From Chelonoidis abingdonii (taxonomy: Eukaryota; Chordata; Testudines; Testudinidae): a stretch of DNA of 64,000 nucleotides. A program made the translations under genes and the position numbers. Below the pieces are notes generated by a model. It worked only from the letters and a program-made list of their open reading frames with translations, made no database searches and was not told the origin of the DNA. Position 1 is the first letter of the stretch; every line of letters starts with the position of its first letter. Location: contig NC_133770.1 in the NCBI RefSeq assembly GCF_003597395.2, positions 96,565,788 through 96,629,787 on the forward strand. The letters are read 5' to 3'. Shown here one piece after another: positions 43,771-53,778 of this stretch.

Positions 43771-43798
43771 CACATTATTGAAATCCTCTACAAAAACT
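43771..43798 (-). promoter_or_regulatory. 12-RSS of J A-4
   Basis: Heptamer cacatta keeps the critical CAC; spacer 12; strong nonamer acaaaaact (43,790-43,798). Confidence 0.82.
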
Positions 43799-44109
43799 AA
43801 TGAATTATCAAGTTATGAATTTCATAAGAATAAAATTCTGAAGTTCATATTTTTGATACAAAGTTCACAATCTAAACTAGGCTTGCTACTGGCCACTTAA
43901 TTGTATGAGTATTAAACTGAGTTTATGCACTTTGTGAAATCCTGTGCCACCTTCTTCCAAAAATGTTTTTTGCTCCTTGACATACATCACTGCATGGCAA
44001 ATTGACTGGGGTGATTTCCTGGTCACCACACAATTTCATTAATTTCAGTGGAAGAGCAGGATTTAGTTCTGTGATCTCCAGTGTGCCTGGATGGCAAGAA
44101 TAGTCTTGT

Positions 44110-44215
44110 GGTTAAAGCACCAGAGTGAGACTCAGATTTGCCTTTTTTCTGGCTCTCTCTCTCTGCCCTTTGTCAAATCACAATCTCTGTGCTTCCCTTT
44201 ACATCTTAATGTATA
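44110..44215 (+). repeat. MIR-like SINE fragment
   Basis: Has gtggttaaagcaccagagtg, then gactcagatttgcc and ctttgtcaaatcacaatctc. The order fits, but the sequence is degraded. Confidence 0.4.
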
Positions 44216-44804
44216 GTTTAGAAAATGACATTTCCTAGACAATGTATTATAAATACTGTTACGTACTCAACATTAACTAGCATTTATAATATTGATTGGA
44301 TTGTTTCTGTAGCTTTAATCTGATAAAGAATATTATACACAAAAGGGAAAAGATACTTTCGGTAAAAATGCTTACTGAGAACCTGAAGACTGTTGTACCT
44401 CAGGCAATTTTCCTTCATTAATCATCGTATACTGATATAGTCCTAATAACAAACTTTTTAATACTCTCATACCTGCTAAATTGAAACTTGTACAGAGAAT
44501 TTTACACTTGCTGGCTTTTGGACATAATTTCAAATGTAAAGCTCTTCATTTCCCTCCTTCCTGATTCTTTACACTTATTCAGTAAGTATTCCAGCCTTTT
44601 ACTCTTGTATTCACTTTACTCATTAGGATCATATACTGCCCTCAGTGAACCCGTTGTTATCTTTGGGAGTTCCACACACAGGTTAGGAGCAATCCATGGA
44701 TTATGTGCAAATTTCTTTTTAAATATTCATTTATTCGGTCCATTTTTTTTTGTCCCTTGAGTCTATTTACCAAAAGAAAAACTATCAAGAATAAAAATAC
44801 TTAC

Positions 44805-44858
44805 CAGAAACAACTAGTTTGGTTCCTGTGCCAAAGTACTTGATCCAGCTTGAAGTAA
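44805..44858 (-). CDS. TRGJ: TRG J segment A-5
   Basis: 54 nt encoding TSSWIKYFGTGTKLVVS, phase 1 before gtaagt. The W-I-K run before the FGxG motif resembles the longer mammalian gamma J segments. Confidence 0.93.
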
Positions 44859-44886
44859 CACATTGACTTTTCATTTTACAAGAAGC
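44859..44886 (-). promoter_or_regulatory. 12-RSS of J A-5
   Basis: Heptamer cacattg, 12-nt spacer, nonamer acaagaagc (44,878-44,886), the weakest nonamer of the set. Confidence 0.78.
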
Positions 44887-45781
44887 TGTGGTACTTTACT
44901 TATCCTGCTGTGTCCTTGCTCAAATAACCAGGCACTTTAACCAGTAGCTGGGGAAATACTTCTAATGGAGTATTCCTGGTTTCTTGCCTATTTGGAGAGT
45001 TTAATGAATTCACGTTTTTGTGCCCTCATAAAGCTGAAACACAAATTCTCTTTCCAGTGACTCTATTTGCACGTCCTTGCAGCTTTTCTGTTAACAAACC
45101 CTCACACCTTAAAATGGAAACTAGGTGATGACTTCTATTTGATTTTAATGTTGTAAATAGATTTTTGGATCAGGTGGGTCTCAAACATTTTCATTGTGTG
45201 GTCCACATATGAAAAGAGAGATTGTCTCATGGACTGCAACCCCTCTCCCATTCCCAATAGCACTGACCACCACCTTCTTCTCCCATCCACAATCACATCA
45301 CATCTCTGTAGCAATTGCTTACATGGAAAAATGATGCCTGGAAAGAATTCCATTCTTAGCTGTGTTACTGAAATTTAATACATGGTAATGAAGAGGAAAT
45401 GGCATTATGTGATCAGACAGCTCTCTAGTTACTAGCACAAAGAGCTCCATAGACTGCAGCTGGGAGCCTGTACCCTAGATACATATATTTCTGTATGTTG
45501 GGATTGCAGTTTTTGTGACCGATTTACTGGTATCTTTTTATATGGCTGCTGGAGAGGGGGAAAATATTTTCCTTTGTGTACACAGACATTTTAAAACAGA
45601 ACAGAGATAGCTCACCTCATTTCAGACAAAAGGTGTGGATGAGAATCTAGCAAGTGGACAGGGAATAACCAGAGTATTTGATCTCTCTCACAGACACAGA
45701 CATACCCCACCTCCACCTCACTCACCTGCAGAGTAATTCTGAGAACTGACAGGGGATAAGAAAAATTAAAAACGAACTTAC

Positions 45782-45815
45782 AGAGAGAGGTTCCTCCCAA
45801 ATGTACAGATGGTTG
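45782..45815 (-). pseudogene. Possible degenerate TRG J relic
   Basis: A gtaagt donor is preceded on the minus strand by gtacatttgggaggaacct. This resembles the gtactttggcacaggaacc of J A-5 with a small deletion that breaks the FGxG frame. No recombination signal remains; MITE-like sequence (aagggcttgtctac) begins just beyond. Chance similarity is possible. Confidence 0.35.
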
Positions 45816-46253
45816 TGTCAAAGGGCTTGTCTACTACCCAAGAGTTTATTGGGAATATCTCCCAGCATTGCAATAGTTCTGATGAATCTTCACTGGTGAG
45901 CCATGGGAGAACTGGTGTAGTGAGGGCACTAGCATTCAGTGGCATGTTACCACCATGTCTTCTAGACCTGCTCTGAGCAGGATTAACTGACACTAGCACT
46001 GCTGCACTTGGTGTCCTTGGTGGGGCTGTACTGATGTTAGTGCGACAGCAGGAAGTTTCACAGAATACATCCATTGTTGCCCCTCTACCTAGCAAATATA
46101 CCAAATCATAGTCATACATTATCTAACATGGTAATTGTAATATGATTTGGTCTTGCCGGTACGGAGAGAGCAAAACTGAATTTTAGACCTTGTCTAATCC
46201 TCATGCATAATAACTTGCCCTGGTGTTGCACTTTTCATCCAAGAATTTCAATG

Positions 46254-46449
46254 TACACCTCTACCCCAATATAACGCAACCCGATATAACATGAATTCAG
46301 ATATAACGCAGTAAACTAGCTCTCGAGGGGGTGGGTGGGGGCTGTGCACTCCGGGAGATCAAAGCAAATTCGATATTACACGGTTTCACCTATAATGCGG
46401 TAAGATTTTTTGGCTCCCAAGGACAGCGTTATATCGGCGTAGAGGTGTA
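46254..46449. mobile_element. Tigger-like MITE with TA ends
   Basis: Ends tacacctctaccccaatata and tatatcggcgtagaggtgta are inverted repeats. Same family as 847-1038. It is flanked by an imperfect 25-bp direct repeat (46,231-46,255 and 46,450-46,474), unlike the 2-bp TA duplication expected. Confidence 0.8.
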
Positions 46450-46789
46450 CTTTCCATCCAAGAATGTCAATGTACTTAAATGCATTAAGCTTCAATGTTT
46501 ATGTGACGCAGGTATTATTCACAGCAGGCGAAACTGAAACCCAGATAGGATATGTGATCTGGTCATGCAAGAAAGGGTGTGGAGGTGCAGGGGGCAGAGA
46601 CTTGGGAAAAGAGAAGGAACAGGGGGTGGGGTCACTGTCCCGGTGCTGGTCGCCCCCCACTTCCACACAGGTTCCAGCACCCCTTTGGGGGCTCCCAAAT
46701 TGGCCAGGACGTGGGATGCTTGGGCATGGGCTCCGTGGGACCATGCATTAATCCACTACTCAGTAGAACAGAAGAATTGCATCCCATGT

Positions 46790-47080
46790 CTTGCTTACCA
46801 CACTCCTGTAATACATCCAAGAATGACGTTCACTTTTCTTGCAACAGTGTTACACTGTTGACTTGTATTTAACTTGAAATTCTCTATGACCCCCAGATCC
46901 CTTTCCACCGTACTCCTTCTAGACAGTCTCTTCCCATTCTGTATGTGTGAAAATGATTGTTCCTTCCTAAGGGGAGTATTTTGCATTTGTTCTTATTGAA
47001 TTTCATCCTATTTACTTCAGACCATTTCTCCAGTTTGTATAGATCATTTTGAATTTTAATCCTATCCCCAAAGCACTTGA
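46790..47080 (-). mobile_element. CR1-group LINE fragment
   Basis: On the minus strand: STVERDLGVIENFKLNTSQQ followed by CNTVARKVNVILGCI. This is the KDLGV...L..S.QC...A.KAN..LG.I block near the end of the CR1 RT domain. Truncated at both ends. Confidence 0.75.
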
Positions 47081-49899
47081 AATAGCAGGAAGGGAAGCTG
47101 TTTAGCCCTATGGCTTTTGTAGCTGCTTAGATAATCCTGGCTCATGCCAAATGGGATCACCCTAATGCATCACCACTGAGAGACTTCAGTGATGAGTGAT
47201 AAGTAACAACATAAAATAGGACATGGAAGGTCCAATGGTTTCTGTGATGGGTTGGAAGGACTGGTCAAAATCTCCCAGGAGAGTGAATATAAGAGAAATA
47301 GAAGAATCATCCTCTCTTCTCCTTTTGTTGCTCACTTTGTCTATTTTAAATGTGCAACCATAATTATACATTAACAGAGGAGTTTATATTTTCATTAAAT
47401 GTAAACAAAAATGGGTTTGTTGTAGGTAGATGAAGTGGTAGGAGACAGATACCAGCAGGGCTGGAATTTCCAGGTGCATGATATAGACAAACATTTTAAT
47501 TATAGCTGGCTCACTTTAGTGATAGATGTCTGTAAGTTAACGTTGCCTGAAATTTCCCATTACAAGACCCTGATTTCAGTTGCTTATACCTTTGTCAAAT
47601 TTAAACTGTTCTGGCTGAAACTTTCTATACCAGCTTTCTGCTTTAGGCTGATGTTAAAAAAATATTTTTGACAAAATGGTGCAGCTATTTGTGCGAAGTA
47701 GATTTTGCCCATATTAAATAATTCTTGCAGCTGTGTTGTTTACAATTCGGGTGGGAAAAACACCCAAGTTTGGCCACATATATCAGCCTTTGAAAAAAAT
47801 CTCAGTTTGCACATGTCAGGAGACACTTTCAAGTTTGGCAGTTCCAGTTCCTGAAGACTCCGTTTGCAATAAGCATGCTATAGTGCCCTCCCAGTTCAGA
47901 TATGTGGTCAGTCTGCCCATGTGGCATCTCCACAAAGCTACTGAGCATGTTGCAACCTGGTGATTTGGGGGCTGAGCAGGACTTTCCTTGTAATTGCTGC
48001 TCAGTGTTGTCAACCTTGGCAATTTTTTGCTGACTTGGTGACTTTTGAAAGGCCTTGGCAGCAAACCTCCCCACCACAACCCAATAACCCTTTAGTTGGT
48101 GACAGGTGACCCTTTGCATGATCTCTGGGTGATTCAGATGGGCCCTGTCTCTGCTGCCATAGGTCACCTTTGTGAATGAGCAGCCACTACGGTGTGTCAC
48201 AGCTGGGTAGGGAGGCAGCCAATGGAGAAGTGTGGGCGGGGCATAAACCAGAATTGTCCCATGTGCGAGTGAGCCATGGCTCCTGCCATGACACCTCCAT
48301 GGAGCGCACAGGGGCAACAGCTCCCAGTGCCTGTTTCATCCAGTGGGTGGTGGCACCTTTTCCTTCCTCCCACCTAGAGCTATTTCCTCTGCCGGTTTGT
48401 GCCCCTCCCCCCATGCAGCATAGCAGCAGTGAGCGGGGGAGAGGCTGAATAGCCACAGCCCCAGTACCAGTGGTGCCTCCTCTCTATGGTATAGGGGGAA
48501 TGGCTGCAGGTAGAGCCCAGGAAGGGGCCAGGCCTGGTGTTTGCAGCTGGCTCACGGAAAGCAGCCGGGCCTGAGCCGGCACAGGAGCAGTGAGCTGAGA
48601 CATCATTGTGAGGTCCGTTTTGCACAGGCAATGGTACGTAGCGTGGAGTCTCAGCGGGCAGAGCCAGGGGCCAGAGAGGTGTACTGCCCATAGACACCAC
48701 CATGATTCTAGATACGATTTTATCCCGGTGAAATTATGTATAATTCACAGGTTATGATAAAAACAGATCAAGTCACTCCATGGTCACGGCCACCTTTGGA
48801 CCCACTGGCTCAAAGCGAAGGCACGACCTGTTAATATGTGGCAGCTGATCAAAGTGACCTAACTCTCTGATACTGCGGGGCAGCAGGGGCCATGTAACGG
48901 GCAAAGTTTCCTGCCCATGACAGTGGTGACAAGTGAGACATAGCTGTTTCCTTAGCCATCACGCTTGTTTGCTTTCAGTCCGTGTGAGGGAGAGGAGGCG
49001 GTGGGAGGTGGGGGGGACCAGGAAACAAAAAGCCAGGCAGGCAGTGGAGAGAACAGTGTGAGAAGGGGATGCTGCAGCCACAGGTACAGGGAGGAGGAAG
49101 GGCCAACAGCCTATGTTACCAGACCCCCACAAAGTCCTGGATTTTGTGGGACTCTCCTTTGATCCCCACAATCCTCTGTTTGCCCCAGCCCCCCCCCCCC
49201 CAGTTGGCATCATGAGCTAGCACATGGGGTCATGGCACCACTGAGGTTTGGCTCATCTGCCCCTGCATCTCCAGAGTCCACTTTTGCCACTGGAAAGGTT
49301 AGGACGTATGCACTAAAGCGCTGCAGGCAGGAGAGGAACAGTGTTCCTGCTGGGGGAGGGGGAGTGTGGGAGGAGCAGAGTCACCAACCTGGGCGATCTT
49401 GGGGGCTACTTTTCGCATGTGTTTGCCAAAAGCTAAGTTTTGAGGCTGAAAACACTGTTGCTGCTGCAGGCCACTTTAGCACCAAATGTGAGAGGAAGGA
49501 TTTGCTCTCTTCTGTGTGATCAATGCCTCCCTACCCCCGCTGCCAGCACCCAGGCAGTGAGGAGGAAGCAGCCTGACTGAGAATGCAGAGGAGTGAATAG
49601 ACAGGTGCAGGAGCCCTAGTGTGAGAAGAAGCACAGTGGGAGGGGGGATGGTTGCCAGAAGTGGTAGGAAGCAGTGGGATACAGGAAACAGTGCGGGGAG
49701 GAAGGGACAGGTGGGAGAGCAGAGGAGGAAATGGACTGGAGGTAACGGGTGGTGGATAGGACTAGAGGGAGTGGCAGGGGAGGCATATCGGTGTTTATAG
49801 GCATGGATGTGCAGGAGGATGGGAGCTGAAGGGGAGGAGTGGATATGAGAGACAGGGACAGAGACAGGGTTGGGTCTGAAGGGAGGAGGCCTGATCTAG

Positions 49900-50120
49900 T
49901 GTTTAGTGCTAGCCTGGGAGTTGGGAGACCTGTATTTAATTCTCTTTTGTGCCACAGGCTTTCCATGTGGCTTTGGGCAAGTCACAGACCTCAGTTCGCC
50001 ATCTGTAATATGGGCATAAGAATACTTCCTTATCTCACAGCAGTGTTGTGTGCATAAATGCATTAGAGATTGTGAGACATTCAGATACTACCATGGTTAA
50101 AGCCATATAAATATGTTACA
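49900..50120 (+). repeat. MIR-like SINE
   Basis: gagttgggagacctgtattt, cttttgtgccacagg, ctttgggcaagtcacaga, cagttcgccatctgtaat and acttccttatctcacag occur in the order typical of MIR-family SINEs. Confidence 0.65.
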
Positions 50121-50241
50121 TGGTTGGGTGCAGGGGATGAAACAAAGAGGTCTCTGACCACTAGAGAACCCTCCCCTGCAGTTCCCAGAATTGATTTCCT
50201 TTAAATAAATAAACTGGACAGAATTTTCTGCAATGCTGAAT

Positions 50242-50247
50242 TTTATT
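50242..50247 (-). terminator. TRGC: Probable poly(A) signal of TRGC cassette B
   Basis: AATAAA on the minus strand about 690 nt past the stop. It is homologous to that at 30,545; the extra length is due to the inserted MITE at 50,727. Confidence 0.5.
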
Positions 50248-50726
50248 TAAAATCCATTAATCTTTCAATTAAAAAAATTAGTCATATTTCAGAAGCCTGT
50301 TTATCTTTTATAAGGCAAATAAAAGTAATTAGTAGAAATGTAATGACAAATCATTTTAAGTTATAGATTAGGACTCCACTCTTTGCAAATATTTATGGGA
50401 TGAGTTTTCCCATTGACTTCACTGAATGCAGTTGGCCTATCCACATCCAAAAAGTTCTTTGCGTAGACAAGTATTTTTGCAGGACAAGAGCCTAAAAGAC
50501 TGATTCTGCACTACTTTATGATGCAAAATTCCCATTGAAATCAATGAGTGTAGCCTCATCTCTTGAAGTTCACAGTTACAAAATTAAAATAATATAATAG
50601 GAAAAATGGTCACATATAAAACTGTTTGCTCTCAAGCAGAAGAAGCCATCTATGCTAATTAGAGAAATAGCCAACAAAAATCAAATAGAAATGCATGTCT
50701 TAATATTTGGAGCACGCCGTTTCAAA

Positions 50727-50851
50727 GTGAGTGACCAGATGTCCCGATTTTATAGGAACTGTCCCAATATTTGGGTTTTTTTTCCTTATTTAGACTCCTA
50801 TTACCCCCCATCCCCATCCCGATTTTTCACGCTTGCTATCTGGTCACCCTA
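50727..50851. mobile_element. hAT-like MITE in the 3' UTR of TRGC cassette B only
   Basis: Ends gtgagtgaccagatg and tatctggtcaccctag are inverted. Target duplications gtttcaaa (50,719-50,726) and gtttcata (50,852-50,859) match at 7 of 8 bases. Cassette A shows the empty site gtttcata near 31,017. Confidence 0.82.
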
Positions 50852-50930
50852 GTTTCATATGAACAGGCTTATGGCAAAGCAAAGTAAATTTCATACATGA
50901 ATGTTGACTTTGGAAGGTGTAAGGAGAAGT

Positions 50931-51073
50931 TTAAGGTTTCCTTCCATGGCGCTTGATTGGACTTTGCATCCTGTATATGAAGAAGAGTACGATGACGTAG
51001 TACATGGTGCTTTTCAGGAGTAGGACAATATATATTAAATACGCCGTCCTGTGTATGAAACTGTCCATAATAT
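50931..51073 (-). CDS. TRGC: TRGC cassette B exon 3, transmembrane and tail, shifted acceptor
   Basis: At the position of the cassette A acceptor (ttacag) this copy reads ttatgg, so AG is lost. The nearest frame-keeping acceptor is tttgtgtag, 9 nt upstream, giving a 143-nt exon that starts DIMDSFIHRTAYLIYIVLLL after joining. A gacag 4 nt downstream of the old site would shift the frame. The helix lysine and the tail SPIKRHGRKP are kept. Confidence 0.82.
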
Positions 51074-53778
51074 CTACACAAAATACAGCAACAAGTGGTT
51101 AATGTTACATATTCTATAGCTGCAAAGAAAAATAAATATAAAACCATATGTGATAGCGTAAGGTATACATGGTGTTTGACTGCAGTAATTATACCACTTA
51201 ATCAGACTACGCATAAATCAATATTTGATTGTGTCCTCTAAACAGGTCTACATTCTGCTCAGACCTTCCCATCCAGGAGAGCTGATAGAAACAAAGAGGC
51301 ACTCTCAGTGCCGGTATCGCTGGTGTCTGCTAAAGAGTGAGCAGAATGCTAGCGCTTCTTATAATAGGCTGTTGCCATGATTTTAGGCCAAAATTTTCAG
51401 ATCTTGGTGCCTAAGTTTGTTCTGAATTGGTATCCAAGCAGCTGATCAATCAAATGGTCTGATTTTCAGAAGTACTGAAATCAGTTGGGTCTTCAAGCTT
51501 TCAGCACCTTTAAGTACCATTTGAAAATTTTGGCTTTGAATTTTTGTAATTTAACAGCTGATCAATCACTTCAAAATTCTGGCTTTGAATACTTTTTATA
51601 ATTTAACATGTTAAATCTTAGATTAAGGAACAGTGTCATGTGCAGATTAAAGAACAATGATCCATGTGGCATGTTAACAAAGCACAACAAATACCACCAA
51701 AACATGTATTTCAGCAGGACTTCTACACCTCTACACTGTTTAATCTGAGCTACCCATGGGCATTAGGTTTTGGACCCTTTTGGTAATGCACAGCAGATTT
51801 TAACATACAGAGACAGGTGCCAACTTTCTTCTTTCTGGGTCGGTTCTCCACTCCACTGCACTCCTTCCCTTAAGGTCCCAACCTCGATCTGCCTCTTCTC
51901 CTCCCTGCTCTGCCCCTTTCCCCTTGGCCGTGCACCCCACCTGCCCCATCTCTGCTCACCCATGCTCCACCCCCTCCCCCGAGTGCGCCCTGCCCTCGCT
52001 CCACCTCTTCCCCCCTGCTCCGGTCCCTCCCCCAATGGCTCCCATCTGCTCCTGAGCAGCTGATTGGCAGGTGCTGGGGGGTACTCAGCACCCACTATTT
52101 TTTTTTTCCATGAGTGCTCCAGCCCCGGAGCACCCACTCCTTACAGCAGTGTTCCACATCTAGGAAGAGAAAATATTTTCACTTTTATCTTAACCATATC
52201 AAATAGTGCTTAATTCTTGTATAGAAAATGAGACTTGAGAAACAATTACCTGTGGAAAGCATGGTGTCATTCTCAGCAAACTTGATACAACCTCTGGTGG
52301 TTTGAGGCATTACAGTTGTGTCTGAAAAGGTGTCTGATAAAAGCATAACATGTAAAAAGGGCTTTAATTGTCACATGGGATTCTTGTTGAAAATAAAGGC
52401 CTACGTTTCTTGATAGAATTCAAAGAGAAAGATGGTAAAAGTATTATAACTACAGTGACTCAAATATGGAAGGTTAATATTTTAACAAATGAGCACCTAG
52501 GTTCCATTCACAGAATAAATGCTCTGTAGCACATAACTGATGCGCAAAACCAAGTAGATATAAAACTGGCAAAAATGCATATTCTCAGGCAATGCAGAGC
52601 CCTGTGCCTGTAACAAGCTCACTTGAAGTCTTTGGCATTTGCATGGGTGCCGGTGTCTGGAATAGTAGATTTGATTGCAGTGTCTGGATGTTGGTCCTTC
52701 TGTGTATGCAAGTTTTTGTTTATGTAGAGCCAGATGCATTTTGTCCCATCAGTTGAATTTGCCCTTTTGAAATGTGTATGTATACTCGGCATATAAAAAC
52801 CTGGTCGCCGGATTTTGTCTCTAGCCTGAGGGAGCCTGAGACTGTTGGCATTCAGGGTAGTGGTAATATTGTTTAATAAATGTATAAGAGACAGAAGAAA
52901 ATAGTCCTGATGAGTAGACAGACTAAGGCCCATCTCTTAGGTATTTTTGATGCGCAAGAGGGGGATGTGTGTGTTATTTTTGTTGCAATATATAGCACTT
53001 GTTCAAAACCAAACACTGTAGGCCAGGTCTCTGGCGGGTGTAAGTCTACAGAGCTCCACTGACTTCAGCAGGGCCGCCCAGAGGATTCAGGGGGCCCGGG
53101 GTAAAGCAATTTTGGGGGCCCCATCCATTAAAAAAAGTTCCAGTACTACAGAATACTATATTCTCCTGGGGGCCTGGGGCAAACTGCCCCACTCGTCCCT
53201 CTCTCTGGGCGGCCCTGGACTTCAGTGGAGTTATGCTGATTTACAATAGCTGTGGATCTCAGCCAACATTTTCTTTCATTATAGAAAGATTTTAAACTGG
53301 GGGAGAGGAGCCAAAACTGAGCTTTTGAAGGAGAAGCAACTTATGGAGAGATGGAAACTAATATTGGCCTGGAGAGCGCAAACCCTTTTAGGAACAGTAA
53401 TACATTTTATTGTAAAGAAACAGTGACCTCTCTAAATATATATAGAACTAGTTTTAATAATATAGTATATACCTGGAGATTCCATAGGAACATAATCTCC
53501 TTTGCTTTCATGTTGATATTTGCAGCGATAGTTCTTGTTGCTATTTTTATCTACGGTCAGCCAGCTACTTAATGAGTATGACTGTTGATTGTCACCAGGG
53601 GGCCAGATTTCCTCATGCACTCCATTTTTCTCTGCATTCTTGTTCTCATCTTCCCAAGTCACCTTAATAATATTTGGGTAAAAATCCTGAATGAGGCACA
53701 TGTATGATACTTTCCCATCTTCTTCAGTAGAAGGAGGCAGGGCCTGAATCTTGGTGGAATCAAGTTTTGCTGGTGTGT
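50931..53778 (-). CDS. TRGC: T-cell receptor gamma constant gene, cassette B (three exons)
   Basis: Minus-strand exons 53778-53473, 52321-52250 and 51073-50931 (stop TAA) join in phase 1. The product has the same layout as cassette A: Ig domain with cysteines in YMCLIQDFYP and YRCKYQHE, a cysteine-bearing hinge, and a membrane helix with LLLKST and a basic tail. The Ig domain differs from A at about a third of residues by hand alignment. The hinge is six codons longer. The transmembrane exon must use a different acceptor because the ancestral one is mutated. It appears intact; expression cannot be judged from sequence. Confidence 0.92.
51805..52142. mobile_element. GC-rich inserted element in cassette B intron 2 of TRGC
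   Basis: Cassette A has the uninterrupted site (gttaacttacagcagtg). In B the sequence between aacatacag and ttacagcagtg holds about 330 bp with a pyrimidine-rich core and an end reading gctccagccccggagcaccc. The family is not identified. Its open frames are compositional. Confidence 0.65.
52250..52321 (-). CDS. TRGC: TRGC cassette B exon 2, hinge
   Basis: 72 nt between ccttttcag and gtaatt, encoding TTVMPQTTRGCIKFAENDTM then LST. It has one cysteine and an N-D-T glycosylation site absent from A. A second in-frame acceptor (atcag) 12 nt upstream could add four codons. Confidence 0.85.
53069..53217. mobile_element. hAT MITE with perfect 8-bp target duplication, cassette B only
   Basis: cagggccgcccagagg at the left and ctctgggcggccctg at the right are inverted ends. 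GACTTCAG is repeated exactly at 53,061-53,068 and 53,218-53,225. Cassette A has a single gacttcag at the matching site near 33,370. Confidence 0.9.
53473..53778 (-). CDS. TRGC: TRGC cassette B exon 1, Ig constant domain
   Basis: 306 nt, acceptor aatgaatccag, donor gtatat, the same boundaries as in A. The first bases AC give N or D after J. It encodes TPAKLDSTKIQALPPSTEED, then QDFYPNIIKVTWEDENKN and SWLTVDKNSNKNYRCKYQHE. The 3' end of the exon differs most from A. Confidence 0.93.

Larger units (their letters stand above)
30496..50192. repeat. Tandem segmental duplication: cassette A unit
   Basis: Homology with the cassette B unit starts sharply at gatttcctttaaataaataa (30,496; 50,193 in B). 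It continues with colinear exons, introns, J segments and one MITE. Offsets are 19,826 at constant exon 1, 19,265 at J-1 and about 20,180 at J-3 and J-4; the shifts are explained by indels. The right limit of the unit is not known. Confidence 0.85.
44887..50192. other. Region 5' of the cassette A J cluster (between cassettes)
   Basis: Contains a possible J relic (45,782-45,815), a Tigger-like MITE (46,254-46,449) and a CR1 fragment (46,790-47,080). Then come GC-rich non-coding DNA (about 48,000-49,900) and a MIR-like SINE (49,900-50,120). Its counterpart for cassette B lies beyond the window. I see no V segment and no convincing exon; the GC-rich open frames occur on both strands and look compositional. 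Confidence 0.6.
51074..53472 (-). other. TRGC: TRGC cassette B introns
   Basis: Introns 51,074-52,249 and 52,322-53,472. They align with cassette A except for the two inserted elements and small indels. Confidence 0.7.

Noticed and set aside
46499..49966. Several open frames of 60-160 residues on both strands in GC-rich DNA between the cassettes
   Set aside because: They overlap in several frames, have no conserved motif I recognise and no splice context, and follow base composition.
50869..51147. Open frame of 92 residues on the minus strand over the TRGC B transmembrane exon
   Set aside because: Again a shifted frame crossing the intron boundary; the real exon reads in another frame.
51763..52137. 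Gly/Arg-rich frame of 124 residues
   Set aside because: It lies in the GC-rich element inserted into TRGC B intron 2 and reflects its skewed composition.
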